From the NCBI RefSeq assembly GCF_900465315.1, contig NZ_UBIX01000007.1: a DNA stretch of 64,000 nucleotides; one strand, 5' to 3'. The DNA is from Asaia bogorensis_B. Its GTDB lineage: Bacteria > Pseudomonadota > Alphaproteobacteria > Acetobacterales > Acetobacteraceae. Below the pieces are notes generated by a model. That model made no database searches and was not told the DNA's origin. It saw only the letters and a list, made by a program, of their open reading frames with translations. Positions 27,219 to 36,829 of this stretch are shown piece by piece. The translations under genes were made by a program, and so were the position numbers. Position 1 is the first letter of the stretch. Each line of letters opens with the position of its first letter.

Positions 27219-28655
27219 ATGCGCCCCAGCACCGCTTTGCGGCAAAAGAACCGGATTCTGCATCTGCGCCGCTCTGCGCGCCGAACCACCACGCAATGGC
27301 GACGCACCCTCACCTACTGGCTTGGCGCCATTCTGGTTGGTGTTGTAGCTGTCGCTTTCGCTGGTACGGCGGACTGGGCCGCACGCGCCAGAGGCCGTCT
27401 GCTGCACTGGGATCCCTATGTCATGCTGGTGGTCGTACCCGCAGGTCTGGCCCTTTCAACCTGGCTCACCCGTCGCTTTTTTGCAGGTGCGCAAGGCAGC
27501 GGCATTCCCCAGACCATCGCCACACTGCATATCGAGAACTTCTCGATCGTTAATCGTGTTCTCTCGCTGCGCATCGCCTTCGCCAAGATCATCCTCACCT
27601 GTTTTGGCCTGCTCGTAGGCGCATCTATCGGCCGCGAAGGTCCTACGGTGCAGGTTGGCGCCGCGATCATGCACGGCTTTTCGCGATTGCTTGGTATCTC
27701 GAACGTGGCAGCCCGTCGCGGCGCCATTCTTGCTGGCGGTGCCGCAGGCGTCTCGGCTGCCTTCAATACGCCTCTGGCCGGAATCGTTTTTGCCATTGAG
27801 GAACTCTCGCACTCCTTCGAGCAGAAAACATCGGGCACCATGCTGACCGGTGTCGTGCTCTCCGGTGTGACGGCCATCGCTCTCGTCGGCAATTACTCGT
27901 ATTTCGGGCATACGGATGTCGATGTCCCCATTGGCACAGCCTGGATTGCGGTGCTGACCTGCGGCATCGTAGGGGGGATTGCGGGCGGAACATTCTCGGC
28001 GCTGCTCATCCGCTTCTCCAAAGGACTGCCCGGGCGCATCGGGGCGCTGATCAAGGCACGACCAGTTGCCTTCGCGGCGTTGTGCGGTCTGGTTCTGGCA
28101 CTGCTTGGGCTGGTGTCGCACGGCGCGACCTACGGCACAGGCTATACCCAGGCCCGCGCCATCATCGACGGCTCGGAGCATTATCCGGCGTCGTTCTTCG
28201 TGCTGAAATTCATCGCGACCGTCGTGTCCTACTGTTCAGGTATTCCGGGCGGCCTCTTTGCCCCGTCCTTGTCCGTCGGCGCCGGAATCGGCGGCTGGAT
28301 CGCGCAATATCTGCCCCATACAACCGCTGGCGCCGTGGTGCTGCTGGGTACGGTGGCCTATTTTTCTGCCGTGGTGCAGGCCCCGCTGACAGCGACGGTC
28401 ATTGTCATGGAAATGTGCGACAACCAGCAGGTGACGCTTGCCCTGATGGCCACGTCCTTTCTCGCTTTCGGTGTTTCGCGCATGATCTGCAAGCACGCAC
28501 TTTATGGCGCGCTGGCCGACCGCTTTATGGAGGCAGCGCATAGCGCCGCCCCTGCCCCGATCTATACGCGTAGCAGCCCCAACCCCAGCCCTGCCATCGA
28601 GACTCTGGTCGAGGAAAGCGACCGGAAACCGGGCGACAAGCCCCACGAGGCCTGA
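27219..28655 (+). CDS. ClC family chloride/proton antiporter
   Basis: The 478-residue membrane protein carries the ClC selectivity motifs in order: GSGIPQ (E. coli has GSGIPE), GREGPTVQVG with the gating Glu, FAIEEL with the internal proton Glu, GIPGGLFAPSLSVGAG, and a Tyr in KHALYGAL that matches the central chloride-binding Tyr. The two Glu residues indicate a 2Cl-/H+ exchanger, which supports acid resistance. There is no CBS domain; the C-terminal about 50 residues are polar and disordered. It follows the CDF pair but a terminator separates them. Confidence 0.92.
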   Translation: MRPSTALRQKNRILHLRRSARRTTTQWRRTLTYWLGAILVGVVAVAFAGTADWAARARGRLLHWDPYVMLVVVPAGLALSTWLTRRFFAGAQGSGIPQTIATLHIENFSIVNRVLSLRIAFAKIILTCFGLLVGASIGREGPTVQVGAAIMHGFSRLLGISNVAARRGAILAGGAAGVSAAFNTPLAGIVFAIEELSHSFEQKTSGTMLTGVVLSGVTAIALVGNYSYFGHTDVDVPIGTAWIAVLTCGIVGGIAGGTFSALLIRFSKGLPGRIGALIKARPVAFAALCGLVLALLGLVSHGATYGTGYTQARAIIDGSEHYPASFFVLKFIATVVSYCSGIPGGLFAPSLSVGAGIGGWIAQYLPHTTAGAVVLLGTVAYFSAVVQAPLTATVIVMEMCDNQQVTLALMATSFLAFGVSRMICKHALYGALADRFMEAAHSAAPAPIYTRSSPNPSPAIETLVEESDRKPGDKPHEA

Positions 28656-28717
28656 TCCGAGGCCGCAGTTCGGCGGTTACGCGCCCCGCGATTGATCTGA
28701 TACACCGCGAGGCTGCA

Positions 28718-28741
28718 CCCCCGGATCGCTCCGGGGGCTTT
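28718..28741 (+). terminator. Hairpin terminator after the ClC gene
   Basis: A perfect 8-bp GC stem (CCCCCGGA / TCCGGGGG) with tetraloop TCGC, followed by CTTTC. The T-run is short, so strength is uncertain. Confidence 0.6.
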
Positions 28742-28773
28742 CAGAACGCCAGGCAGCATCCCATATCGGGATC

Positions 28774-29769
28774 ATGACACCGCTCTCAGTACTCGATCTC
28801 TCCTTCATTCGCGAAGACGGCACGGTTCGGGATGCTCTTCTGGAGTCCCGCAATCAGGCAGTTCATGCGGAGGCCCTTGGCTTTCATCGCTACTGGGTGG
28901 CCGAGCATCACGCCATGCCCGGCATTGCCTCAGCGGCCACAAGCGTTGTGATCGGCCATCTGGCCGCAGCCACGCAGACAATGCGTATCGGGGCGGGGGG
29001 CATCATGCTGCCCAACCACGCGCCGCTCGTCATTGCCGAGCAGTTCGGCACGCTTGAGGCGCTTTTTCCCGGACGCATCGATCTGGGGCTTGGCCGGGCA
29101 CCGGGTTCCGATCAGCGCACCATGCGCGCGCTGAGGCGTCATATCGACCACGCCGAACGCTTCCCTGATGATGTGCTCGAGCTCATGGCCTATCTCTCGC
29201 CAGCAGGCAGCGCCAATGGTGTGGTGGCCACGCCGGGCGCCGGAGCAAACGTGCCGGTCTGGCTTCTGGGGTCATCGCTGTTCTCGGCGCAGCTTGCTGC
29301 GGCGCTTGGGCTGCCTTTCGCCTTTGCATCGCATTTTGCGCCGCAGATGATGGAGCAGGCGATCGCCCTTTATCGTCGCGACTTCCAGCCTTCGGCCCAT
29401 CTGGCCGCACCCTATGTAATGCTTGCGGTCAACGTGATTGCGGCCGATACGGCAAAAGAAGCCGATTACCTTGCCACGTCACGGCGCCTGTTCGTGGCAG
29501 CCCTGCGTCAGGGCAAACCCGGACGCATCCTGCCGCCGGTCCTGCCAGAAGATCTCCCCTGGCCTCGAGAGGTCAGTGCACAGCTCGATACGATGCAGGG
29601 CACCAGCCTGATTGGCACATGCGAGCAGGTGGCTGACGGAATGGAGCAATTCATGTCCCGCCACGCGCCCGATGAACTGATGATCAGCGCGCCAATCTAT
29701 GCCCCCGCAGCCCGTCTGCACGCACTGACACTCGCCCGCGAGGCGTGGAGGCATACGGGGCGTGGCTGA
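28774..29769 (+). CDS. Luciferase-like (LLM class) flavin-dependent oxidoreductase, MsnO8 type
   Basis: A 331-residue bacterial-luciferase-fold enzyme. It has the VAEHHAMPGIASAA motif around residues 42-55, GAGGIMLPNHAPLVIAEQFG and DLGLGRAPGSDQ, the core of the MsnO8-type LLM group. It uses reduced FMN with O2 on an unknown substrate. It is a single-gene unit, convergent with the GH15 gene; a hairpin lies at 29854-29884. Confidence 0.9.
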   Translation: MTPLSVLDLSFIREDGTVRDALLESRNQAVHAEALGFHRYWVAEHHAMPGIASAATSVVIGHLAAATQTMRIGAGGIMLPNHAPLVIAEQFGTLEALFPGRIDLGLGRAPGSDQRTMRALRRHIDHAERFPDDVLELMAYLSPAGSANGVVATPGAGANVPVWLLGSSLFSAQLAAALGLPFAFASHFAPQMMEQAIALYRRDFQPSAHLAAPYVMLAVNVIAADTAKEADYLATSRRLFVAALRQGKPGRILPPVLPEDLPWPREVSAQLDTMQGTSLIGTCEQVADGMEQFMSRHAPDELMISAPIYAPAARLHALTLAREAWRHTGRG

Positions 29770-29853
29770 TTCTCCCCTGCACGCGGTCAGTCCTATCTCT
29801 CTCCCGCAGCAGGCCCGGTAACGGACCGACAGGATGCGAGGCCGTGAGAGTGA

Positions 29854-29884
29854 GCCGTTCACCCTTAACCAAAGCGTGAACGGC
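29854..29884. terminator. Hairpin between convergent genes
   Basis: A 9-bp perfect stem (GCCGTTCAC / GTGAACGGC) with a 13-nt loop, 26 bp past the GH15 stop and 85 bp past the LLM stop. No T-run follows. Confidence 0.4.
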
Positions 29885-29909
29885 CCATCCAATCGGTGAA
29901 GTGCCCGCC

Positions 29910-31742
29910 TTACGACAGATCAAAAGCCTTCATCCTGTTGCCTGCAAGCGCGCAGGCTGCGTGGATGACGCCGAGATGACTCAGCCCCTGCGGCGTGTTG
30001 CCCAGATACATTCCCGTCTCGGGATTGATCATTTCGGCCATGATGCCGGTATTGCTCGGCAGACGTTCGAAGAAACTGGCGTACAGCGTTTCGGCCTCAT
30101 CTTTCTCCCCCAGAAGATACAGTGCCTCGACCATCCAGCAGCTACAGGCCAGAAAAGCGCCCTCCTCCTCACGCATGCCGGTATAGCGGAACAAAAACGG
30201 CCCGTGGCCAAGCTCCTCTCGTATCGCACGCAAGGTCGAGAGCATACGATCACGTCTGTCCAGACCAAAGGGCACGGCAAGCGCGATCGATGCGTCCAGA
30301 CCGTCCGATCCAGGGTAGAACAGATAAGCCTTGCGCCTGTCGCACCAGCACTCACGGTCGATCCATTCCAGGATACGGTCTTTCTCACGCGCCCAGCGCG
30401 GCGCGCGGTCCTTGGAAAGATGCCCACGCTCGGCCATCTGGCATGCGCGATCCAGCGCCTGCCAGCAGCTGATCTTGGACATGGTATAGTGCTGGTCCTC
30501 GGTCAGCTCCCAGATCCCGGCGTCTTTCTGGCGCCAGTGATCGGCGCAGCGATCGGCGAGATCGGCCAGAAGCACGGCGGTCTTCTGGTCGAGCAGATTG
30601 CCTCGCGAGGCGAACAGCGCTGCCGTCTCGAAAATATCGCCATAAATACCATGCTGATGCTGACCCGCCGCGCGGTTGCCGCTCACGACAGGCTTGATGC
30701 CGCGATAGCCCTCAACCTCATCATAGACAATCTCGTCATCGACACTCTGCCCAGAGAGGCCATACATCACCATCGGGCCTGACTCGCCGAGGTGATGCAC
30801 AAGCCAGGCCAGTGCGGCCTTGACCTCGGCTACTGCGCCAAGCCGCAGGAACGCATTCGCCACATAGGCGGCATCGCGTATCCAGGCGTAACGGTAATCC
30901 CAGTTCTTGCCGTCCTTCAGCCGTTCGGGCAGCGAGGTGGTGGCTGCCGCCGCAATAGCCCCGCTCGATGAATAAAGCAGCAGTTTGAGTGCCAGCGCAC
31001 TGCGCCGAACCTGCTCACGATAGGGGCCGTCATAATGGAGCGTGTTGGCCCAGCTGCGCCACGCCTCATCGCTGGTCTCGATGCGCCCGTCGATCTCCTC
31101 GACGCTCGGTACGGCAAGAGGCTCGTTTTCGGTTGCGACCAGCGCCACGAGGGCATGGGTTTTCTCACCCACCACGATCTCGGCCTCGATGGCCTCGTCC
31201 TCTTCGCGGAGGATGCGCATGTTGGGCGTGTGCACCATATGGGCGAGCACGGACCCCACATGGAAGATATTGCCGTTCTGTGTGGTCTGGATCCAGGGCG
31301 CGACAGTGCCACAGCGCGTGCCGAGCCGGAAACGCACGATGAACGTCATGCGCCCCGTCAAACCCTCGATACGCCGTGCAAATTCGGTCCAGGGCAGACG
31401 CCCGGCGAAGGTACTGTTGAGCGATTCTGTAAGCCTGGCCGAGCCCGTCTCGGTTTCGATCAGGGTTTCGAGAACATTGCTGTCCTCACGATAGCGCCGC
31501 GTGGCCTTGTAGGCGCCGACAGGGCGTATCTGGAAGAAGCCGCCCGCACGATGCAGGAGACGATCAAACATCGGAGGCGAGTCGATATTGGGAACGCAGA
31601 GCCAGTCCACACTGCCATCCGGCGCCAGCAGCGCCACACAACGGCCGTCGCCAAGGGCTGCATAATCCTCGATTGGCCAGAACCCGTCGAGGGGCCCTGC
31701 GGGAGAGAGCTCCCTGGCCAGTGCGGGAAGGTCGTGCGTCAT
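29910..31742 (-). CDS. Glycoside hydrolase family 15 protein (glucoamylase/trehalase-like)
   Basis: The 610-residue product starts with the N-terminal beta domain (FWPIEDYAALGDGRCVALLA, PDGSVDWLCVPNIDSP) and then an (alpha/alpha)6 barrel with the general acid in DAGIWELTEDQHY and the second Glu in REEEGAFLACS. GH15 members cleave alpha-glucosidic bonds such as those in trehalose or maltooligosaccharides. No signal peptide is seen, so it acts in the cytoplasm. I use ATG 31742; codons at 31763 and 31811 are also in frame. The OprB porin lies 111 bp upstream on the same strand, which suggests sugar uptake and breakdown together. Confidence 0.9.
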   Translation of the reverse strand: MTHDLPALARELSPAGPLDGFWPIEDYAALGDGRCVALLAPDGSVDWLCVPNIDSPPMFDRLLHRAGGFFQIRPVGAYKATRRYREDSNVLETLIETETGSARLTESLNSTFAGRLPWTEFARRIEGLTGRMTFIVRFRLGTRCGTVAPWIQTTQNGNIFHVGSVLAHMVHTPNMRILREEDEAIEAEIVVGEKTHALVALVATENEPLAVPSVEEIDGRIETSDEAWRSWANTLHYDGPYREQVRRSALALKLLLYSSSGAIAAAATTSLPERLKDGKNWDYRYAWIRDAAYVANAFLRLGAVAEVKAALAWLVHHLGESGPMVMYGLSGQSVDDEIVYDEVEGYRGIKPVVSGNRAAGQHQHGIYGDIFETAALFASRGNLLDQKTAVLLADLADRCADHWRQKDAGIWELTEDQHYTMSKISCWQALDRACQMAERGHLSKDRAPRWAREKDRILEWIDRECWCDRRKAYLFYPGSDGLDASIALAVPFGLDRRDRMLSTLRAIREELGHGPFLFRYTGMREEEGAFLACSCWMVEALYLLGEKDEAETLYASFFERLPSNTGIMAEMINPETGMYLGNTPQGLSHLGVIHAACALAGNRMKAFDLS

Positions 31743-31853
31743 GGGCGCTTCTCTCTCGATCATGCTGAGCTGACAGGCCGTGGCGATGGCCAGGCAGTCT
31801 CGTCGGGCCATTGCAACAATCGAGAGAGGGGCAAGGTTGCCCCCCGGTATTTT

Positions 31854-33380
31854 TCAGAAGATTTCTATGTGGCTCTTGAAGCCCAACATGGCCTGATCGC
31901 GCAGCTGTTTTTGGGCACCCGGATTGAAATAATACTGGAAGTCAGGCGCGAAGGTGACACCGCGCAGCACATGGATCTGATACATCGCTTCCACCACATA
32001 CGCGCTGGTCTGCGGGAACAGCGAACCATTGGGCAAAGGCAGGCCCTGCGCTGCGTACAGACGCTGGGAGCGCGTCAGATCGTCCGACACATGGGTCCAT
32101 GAAAAATTCACACCGATTGCATCGAGCGGGCGCGACTTCCAGAAACCGCGATCCAGCACACCGAACGAAAGCTGATCGGCACGCGTCTGTGTCTGGGCCT
32201 TGTTGAAATAGGCGGCCCCGATCAGGGTCACACCGGCATCAGGGGCCTGACCGGGATGATGATAGACCATCTGGTCAACCAGCCCCCAGGCGGCCCAGGC
32301 ACCATGCAAATCGCGTGGCTTGAGCCCGCTCAGGGCGAAGGGATTGCCGTTGCCGTCGTAGTAATTGTCCTTGTGGTCTGCCGTGTCATAAGCGAAGCCC
32401 GCCTTGTAATGGCCCGGCAGGGAATGGTCATGGCCGAAACGCGGCTCCCAGATGAACTCGACCGGCATGGCCTCGCCATCGATCGTGGCACCGTTGAACT
32501 TGAAACCCGTGCGCATCTGGGCATTGCCGTAAATGGCCTGTGTCTGGGTGAAATAGACACCGAACTGGAAGATCGTGTTGTCGGTCGGTCTCAGGCGGAA
32601 GCGGGCTGCCCAGTTGGCGTCGGGATAAGAGGCATGGGCCGTGTTATCGCTCGACGCTTTCGGATTACCGCAGAACGCGTTGTTCATGAAGTTGCAGTAG
32701 AGCGGGTTGGCCGAGAAATCTGACAGGAAGGACATGCGCCCCGCTGCGACATCGAAGCGGTCGTTGAACATCGTCTCTTCGCCATAGGCGTAAACAAGGT
32801 GGACGAATACGTTACCACCGCCGCCATAGATTTCCTGACTGGGGTTCAGATTGTCCCCGAACATGCGGCTGGCCGGAATACCGTAACGCCCGACAATCAC
32901 GTCATGGGTGGAGAAGCCGGTCCAGCCTGCCAGACGCTCCCAGTCGATATCGTTTTCCATCGAATACTGACCGGCATTGCTGGCCCCCTGACGCAGACCG
33001 AGGCCTTTTGTCGGGGCATTGAGCATGCCTGACATTTCATTCGTATTGTCGAGCAGGATCGCAATACCGCGTTCACGCAGCCAGGCATTGATGCCCAGAG
33101 GATTGACGAAAATTGCCTCCGGCTTGGGAAGAGGGGCGACCGTCGTGTCCTTGTGCAACTCCGAAAGCGATGTCTGGGTCAGGGCAGAGGGCTGCTGCCC
33201 CGCATTGACCGCACCGAGCCCGGCGGGGGCAGGAACGGCGTTCGCTGCCACGGCGGGGCCGGTCTGTGCGGATGCTATGGCCGTTGTCGACTGCTGCGCG
33301 TGAGCCACGGAGGTCAGGCAGGAAACGGCAAGGCAGGCGGAAAAGAAGCGCAGGACGGTAGAGGACAATGTCTGGCTCAA
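31854..33380 (-). CDS. OprB family carbohydrate porin, non-ATG start
   Basis: The 508-residue outer-membrane protein has a signal peptide (FFSACLAVSCLTSVAHAQQ) and ends in IEIF, the aromatic C-terminus of beta-barrels. The body matches carbohydrate-selective porins (NAGQYSMENDIDWERLAGW, VAAGRMSFLSDFSANPLYC). No in-frame ATG precedes the signal peptide: candidates are TTG 33380 (AGGGAG sits only 1 nt away) or TTG 33368. It probably admits sugars to the periplasm and may be co-expressed with the GH15 gene downstream. Confidence 0.87.
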   Translation of the reverse strand: MSQTLSSTVLRFFSACLAVSCLTSVAHAQQSTTAIASAQTGPAVAANAVPAPAGLGAVNAGQQPSALTQTSLSELHKDTTVAPLPKPEAIFVNPLGINAWLRERGIAILLDNTNEMSGMLNAPTKGLGLRQGASNAGQYSMENDIDWERLAGWTGFSTHDVIVGRYGIPASRMFGDNLNPSQEIYGGGGNVFVHLVYAYGEETMFNDRFDVAAGRMSFLSDFSANPLYCNFMNNAFCGNPKASSDNTAHASYPDANWAARFRLRPTDNTIFQFGVYFTQTQAIYGNAQMRTGFKFNGATIDGEAMPVEFIWEPRFGHDHSLPGHYKAGFAYDTADHKDNYYDGNGNPFALSGLKPRDLHGAWAAWGLVDQMVYHHPGQAPDAGVTLIGAAYFNKAQTQTRADQLSFGVLDRGFWKSRPLDAIGVNFSWTHVSDDLTRSQRLYAAQGLPLPNGSLFPQTSAYVVEAMYQIHVLRGVTFAPDFQYYFNPGAQKQLRDQAMLGFKSHIEIF

Positions 33381-33531
33381 GCTCCCTGTGAACAGATGAC
33401 CGTCTTTTAAGAAAACTGACAGGTTTTTTGGACCCTGAGAGTCGTCATTTTATGCCGGTTTCGTGAGCAGACCACCACTGACGGGGAAAAAACACCGTTA
33501 AATCTGATGCAAAGCCCTCATGACAAATCAT

Positions 33532-33559
33532 TGCTGGACCGGCATAGCCGGTCGCAGCA
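33532..33559 (-). terminator. Hairpin after the TonB receptor gene
   Basis: A 7-bp perfect stem (GACCGGC-ATA-GCCGGTC) extended by TGCTG/CAGCA across one unpaired base, 27 bp past the receptor stop. No T-run, so it is only a possible terminator. Confidence 0.4.
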
Positions 33560-33585
33560 GGGGGGGCATCGCGTTAATCGCCGAT

Positions 33586-36114
33586 TCAGAGATCGTAATT
33601 CACACGGAAATAGTAGTAGCCGCCGTTAATGCCGAGCTGTGACGTGCTCATGTAATATTGCGGGGCACCGAGATAGCGGTTTCCGTCAGGCACGCGGCTG
33701 GGATAGGCCGAGAAAATGTTGTTGCCACCGATCGTGGCCGTCCAGCGCGGGGTGATGCGGTAGGACACATCCAGATTGGTCGTCCATTTCGGCTTGTTCT
33801 GGTACTCCAGAAAATGAGTCGTGCTGAACTGATAAGGTCCCGGCGCATAATAGGTCAGCTGGTTGGTTGTCTGGCCCCAGCGGATCTCGTGCAGGCCGAC
33901 AATCCACTTGGCGTGTGTCCAGTTGCCACCAAAGATGATCTTGCTGCGCGGGTAGGCCGTTGTCAGATAGGCAATCGACGCTGCATTGAGCAGCGGCGCG
34001 CCCGTGACGGGGTTGCTCGCCTGATGCGACAGACGCGTGCGGTTGAGGTTGATCGCGGCATCCCAGTCGATACGACCATAGGCGCCGAGCTTCGTCAGAT
34101 AGGTGACCGTGATATCCAGACCCTGTGTGCGGGTGCTGGCCACATTGGCAAACCAGTTGGCCGTAATCGCACTCTGGTTCCATGTGCTGATATCAGCAGG
34201 CAGCGCAAAGCCGTTCATCTGCATGGCGCTGATGGCCGTTGCACCCGAGATATTGCCCCCCGGCATGATCCGGTCGCGCATGTTGATCTGATAGATATCG
34301 GTCGTGACATGCAGATTGCGGATCGGCTCGACGATAAACCCACCCTCGGCATTGGTCGAACGCTCCGGCTTCAGGCCAGATGAGCCATTGGCCAGCGCAC
34401 CGGGTGAGCCCGCACCGATCAGGCCACGCGCTGCAGTCGGCGAGATATTGAGGGCCGAGTAGTATTTCTGGGCCAGTGTCGGCGCATGAAAGCCATTGCT
34501 GATGGTGCCACGCAGGGCGATACGGCGCGTGATGTCATAACGCAGCGAGACCTTGCCGTTCTGGGTGTTGCCCACATCGGTATAGTGCTCGTACCGCCCG
34601 GCCAGGTCGAGTTGCAGTCCCTTGGCGAGATAGGTCGAGATATCGAGATAGCCCGCCGCGACATCGCGGCTGTAATTGCCCGCATTGCCCGGATTGGTAC
34701 CCGCCAGAGCATCGGAGCCGTTACCATAGAGCGACCCCGGCGATCCCGTCCCCACGGAATAGCCTTCATAGCGATAGGACGCGCCCCCGGCGAAGTTCAC
34801 GCTATGCGGCCAGCCGCTGAACGTGAATTTACGGCTGAAATCGAAATCATTCGTCCATTGCTGGTTGTTGAAACCCTGAACATTGAATGAGGTCGGCGTG
34901 GCGCCCGTCGCCTTGTTGGTCGAGAGATTGACCGAGTTGATCAGCCCGATATCGTCGTAATCGCGGCCATAGACACTCGACACGTCCCAGTGCCAGCCAC
35001 GGAAATCACCCTTGATGCCAGCCTTGAGTTCATAGTCGTTTTCGTTGAGCGTCTCGACTGGCGAATAGCCCCAGGGGTAGATCGCCTTGTAGGCGGGATA
35101 GGCATTGAGCGATGAGGCCAGACGGTAGTTCTGGTAGGATTGCGCATAGCGATGGGCATAGGTGCCGAGCGCGTAAAGCTGGATGTTGTCCGTCAGATCA
35201 TAGCCTGCATTGACGGAAACGCTCTCGCGCGTCTGCTCCGGCTGGCTCAGGATATTGTTCTGATAGGTCCCGGTGCGGTTATCGGCAGCACTGCGATAGG
35301 TGTGATCCTGATGGACGAAGTCACCGCTGACATGCACGAAGCCGCGCGAGCCCAGACCGGCCCCACCATCGAGATAGACACCCTGCTGGAAGCCATCGCC
35401 CTCTGACGTGATGCCGGTAATGTTCTGGGCGTGAAAACCACGCGCCTGCTTCTTCAGGATGATGTTCACCACCCCTGCCACGGCATCCGAGCCGTACTGG
35501 GCGGAGGCACCATCACGCAGCACTTCCACATGGTCGATCGCCGACATCGGGATCATGTCGATGTCAGATGCCGTCGAGCCCTGCTGCGGGCCAGGGTTGG
35601 AATAGATATTGGCCGTGTTGTGACGGCGCTTGCCATCAACAAGTACGAGCGTCTCGTTCGGATTCAGGCCACGAAGGCTGATCGTGTCCGTCATCGCACC
35701 CGCATCGAAACCGGCGGTCGGGGTGGTGAGCGACGGCAGAAGAAGCGAGAGCGCATCGCGCAGCGTGCCCTGCCCGGTGGCAGCAATCTGCTTGTGCGAC
35801 ACGATATCGAGCGGCGCGATGGAATCACGCGCCTTCTTGCCGATTTCGCGCGTGCCCGTCACCACGATGGCCTCACTGCCACCATCGGCATCGCCAGCGT
35901 GAACCGGCGCAGACTGGCGCGTGCGCAGCGCGTTTTTCTTGCCGGCATGGCTGGCCGCCGGTTTGGCCGGGGCCGCCATGCTGCTCGCGGGGTCTGCTGA
36001 GGCTGTTTGCGCCAGCGCCTCACCCCCGCAGGACATCAGACACGTCGAGGCAATGAGGAAAAACACCCCCTTGCGCGCAACTGATGGCAGGAGGGTATGG
36101 GAGCGTAACAGCAT
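33586..36114 (-). CDS. TonB-dependent outer-membrane receptor
   Basis: The 842-residue product has a signal peptide (LIASTCLMSCGGEALAQ), a TonB-box-like EAIVVTG stretch, a plug domain with SLRGLNPNETLVLVDGKR and VEVLRDGASAQYGSDAVAGV, and a long barrel ending in FRVNYDL. It imports a large scarce ligand using TonB energy. The frame is open to 36243, but ATG 36114 with AAGG upstream is the sensible start. It begins 58 bp after the cobalamin operon's last gene with no clear terminator between, so cobalamin or a precursor is a possible ligand, though the protein is longer than BtuB. Confidence 0.9.
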   Translation of the reverse strand: MLLRSHTLLPSVARKGVFFLIASTCLMSCGGEALAQTASADPASSMAAPAKPAASHAGKKNALRTRQSAPVHAGDADGGSEAIVVTGTREIGKKARDSIAPLDIVSHKQIAATGQGTLRDALSLLLPSLTTPTAGFDAGAMTDTISLRGLNPNETLVLVDGKRRHNTANIYSNPGPQQGSTASDIDMIPMSAIDHVEVLRDGASAQYGSDAVAGVVNIILKKQARGFHAQNITGITSEGDGFQQGVYLDGGAGLGSRGFVHVSGDFVHQDHTYRSAADNRTGTYQNNILSQPEQTRESVSVNAGYDLTDNIQLYALGTYAHRYAQSYQNYRLASSLNAYPAYKAIYPWGYSPVETLNENDYELKAGIKGDFRGWHWDVSSVYGRDYDDIGLINSVNLSTNKATGATPTSFNVQGFNNQQWTNDFDFSRKFTFSGWPHSVNFAGGASYRYEGYSVGTGSPGSLYGNGSDALAGTNPGNAGNYSRDVAAGYLDISTYLAKGLQLDLAGRYEHYTDVGNTQNGKVSLRYDITRRIALRGTISNGFHAPTLAQKYYSALNISPTAARGLIGAGSPGALANGSSGLKPERSTNAEGGFIVEPIRNLHVTTDIYQINMRDRIMPGGNISGATAISAMQMNGFALPADISTWNQSAITANWFANVASTRTQGLDITVTYLTKLGAYGRIDWDAAINLNRTRLSHQASNPVTGAPLLNAASIAYLTTAYPRSKIIFGGNWTHAKWIVGLHEIRWGQTTNQLTYYAPGPYQFSTTHFLEYQNKPKWTTNLDVSYRITPRWTATIGGNNIFSAYPSRVPDGNRYLGAPQYYMSTSQLGINGGYYYFRVNYDL

Positions 36115-36172
36115 GACAAACCTTACCGTTGATTCAGGATTGCCCCACTCCTCATTCGTCTGTTGCAGTTTG

Positions 36173-36829
36173 TCAACGGATCGGCGACTTTTGCGCAACA
36201 AACCCACCGGGATTGTTGAAAAAATGCAACAGAATTGCCGCACCCTGTGCAGGGGCCGGGTCTGACACCTCGAAAGGGCGGCGCTCCGCCAGCGCCAGCA
36301 TCACGCGCAACGGGCCACCATGCGTGACGATGCAACAATCCTGCGCCGCCGCCATGCGCTCCTGCCAGAAACCCGTCACACGGTGCGACAGGGCCTGCAC
36401 GGTTTCGCCCCCACCCGGCGCATACCCCATCGGGTTGGCCGCCCATTCATCCAGCGCATCGCGGGGCACGTCTGACCACAGACGGTTTTCCCAAGTACCA
36501 AAATTCAGCTCGGCCAGACGGGAATCGCTCTCACACGCCATCGGCCTTTGTCCTGCCTGAGCACCCTGTCCGGATACCTCGACAAGCAACTGAGCAGAGC
36601 GCGCGCAACGTGATGCGGGCGCATGAAACACCCGGACTTCAGAGGGCAAAGGAGCCCCCATCGTGCCTGAGGATCGCGCGGCCATTCCGTCGCACCAGAT
36701 ACGTTTCCAACCAGCGACACAATCCTGCCAACCCGCGGCCAGATCAACGTCCAGACGCCCGTAACACAGCCCCGCCGCCACCTGCACCGCAGGGTGGCGC
36801 GCCAGCAGCATGGAAAAAGCCGGTGTCAC
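36173..36829 (-). CDS. Histidine phosphatase family protein (probable alpha-ribazole phosphatase)
   Basis: The 218-residue product has the phosphohistidine motif LLARHPAVQ, GLCYGRLDVDLA, ELNFGTWENRLW and THGGPLRV, giving the two catalytic His and Arg residues of the phosphoglycerate-mutase-like superfamily. In a B12 operon the likely role is removal of phosphate from alpha-ribazole phosphate or adenosylcobalamin phosphate (CobC). The start is GTG 36829, overlapping the cobB stop as GTGA; ATG 36811 is the alternative. Neither has a good ribosome site, which fits coupled translation. Confidence 0.82.
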   Translation of the reverse strand: MTPAFSMLLARHPAVQVAAGLCYGRLDVDLAAGWQDCVAGWKRIWCDGMAARSSGTMGAPLPSEVRVFHAPASRCARSAQLLVEVSGQGAQAGQRPMACESDSRLAELNFGTWENRLWSDVPRDALDEWAANPMGYAPGGGETVQALSHRVTGFWQERMAAAQDCCIVTHGGPLRVMLALAERRPFEVSDPAPAQGAAILLHFFNNPGGFVAQKSPIR

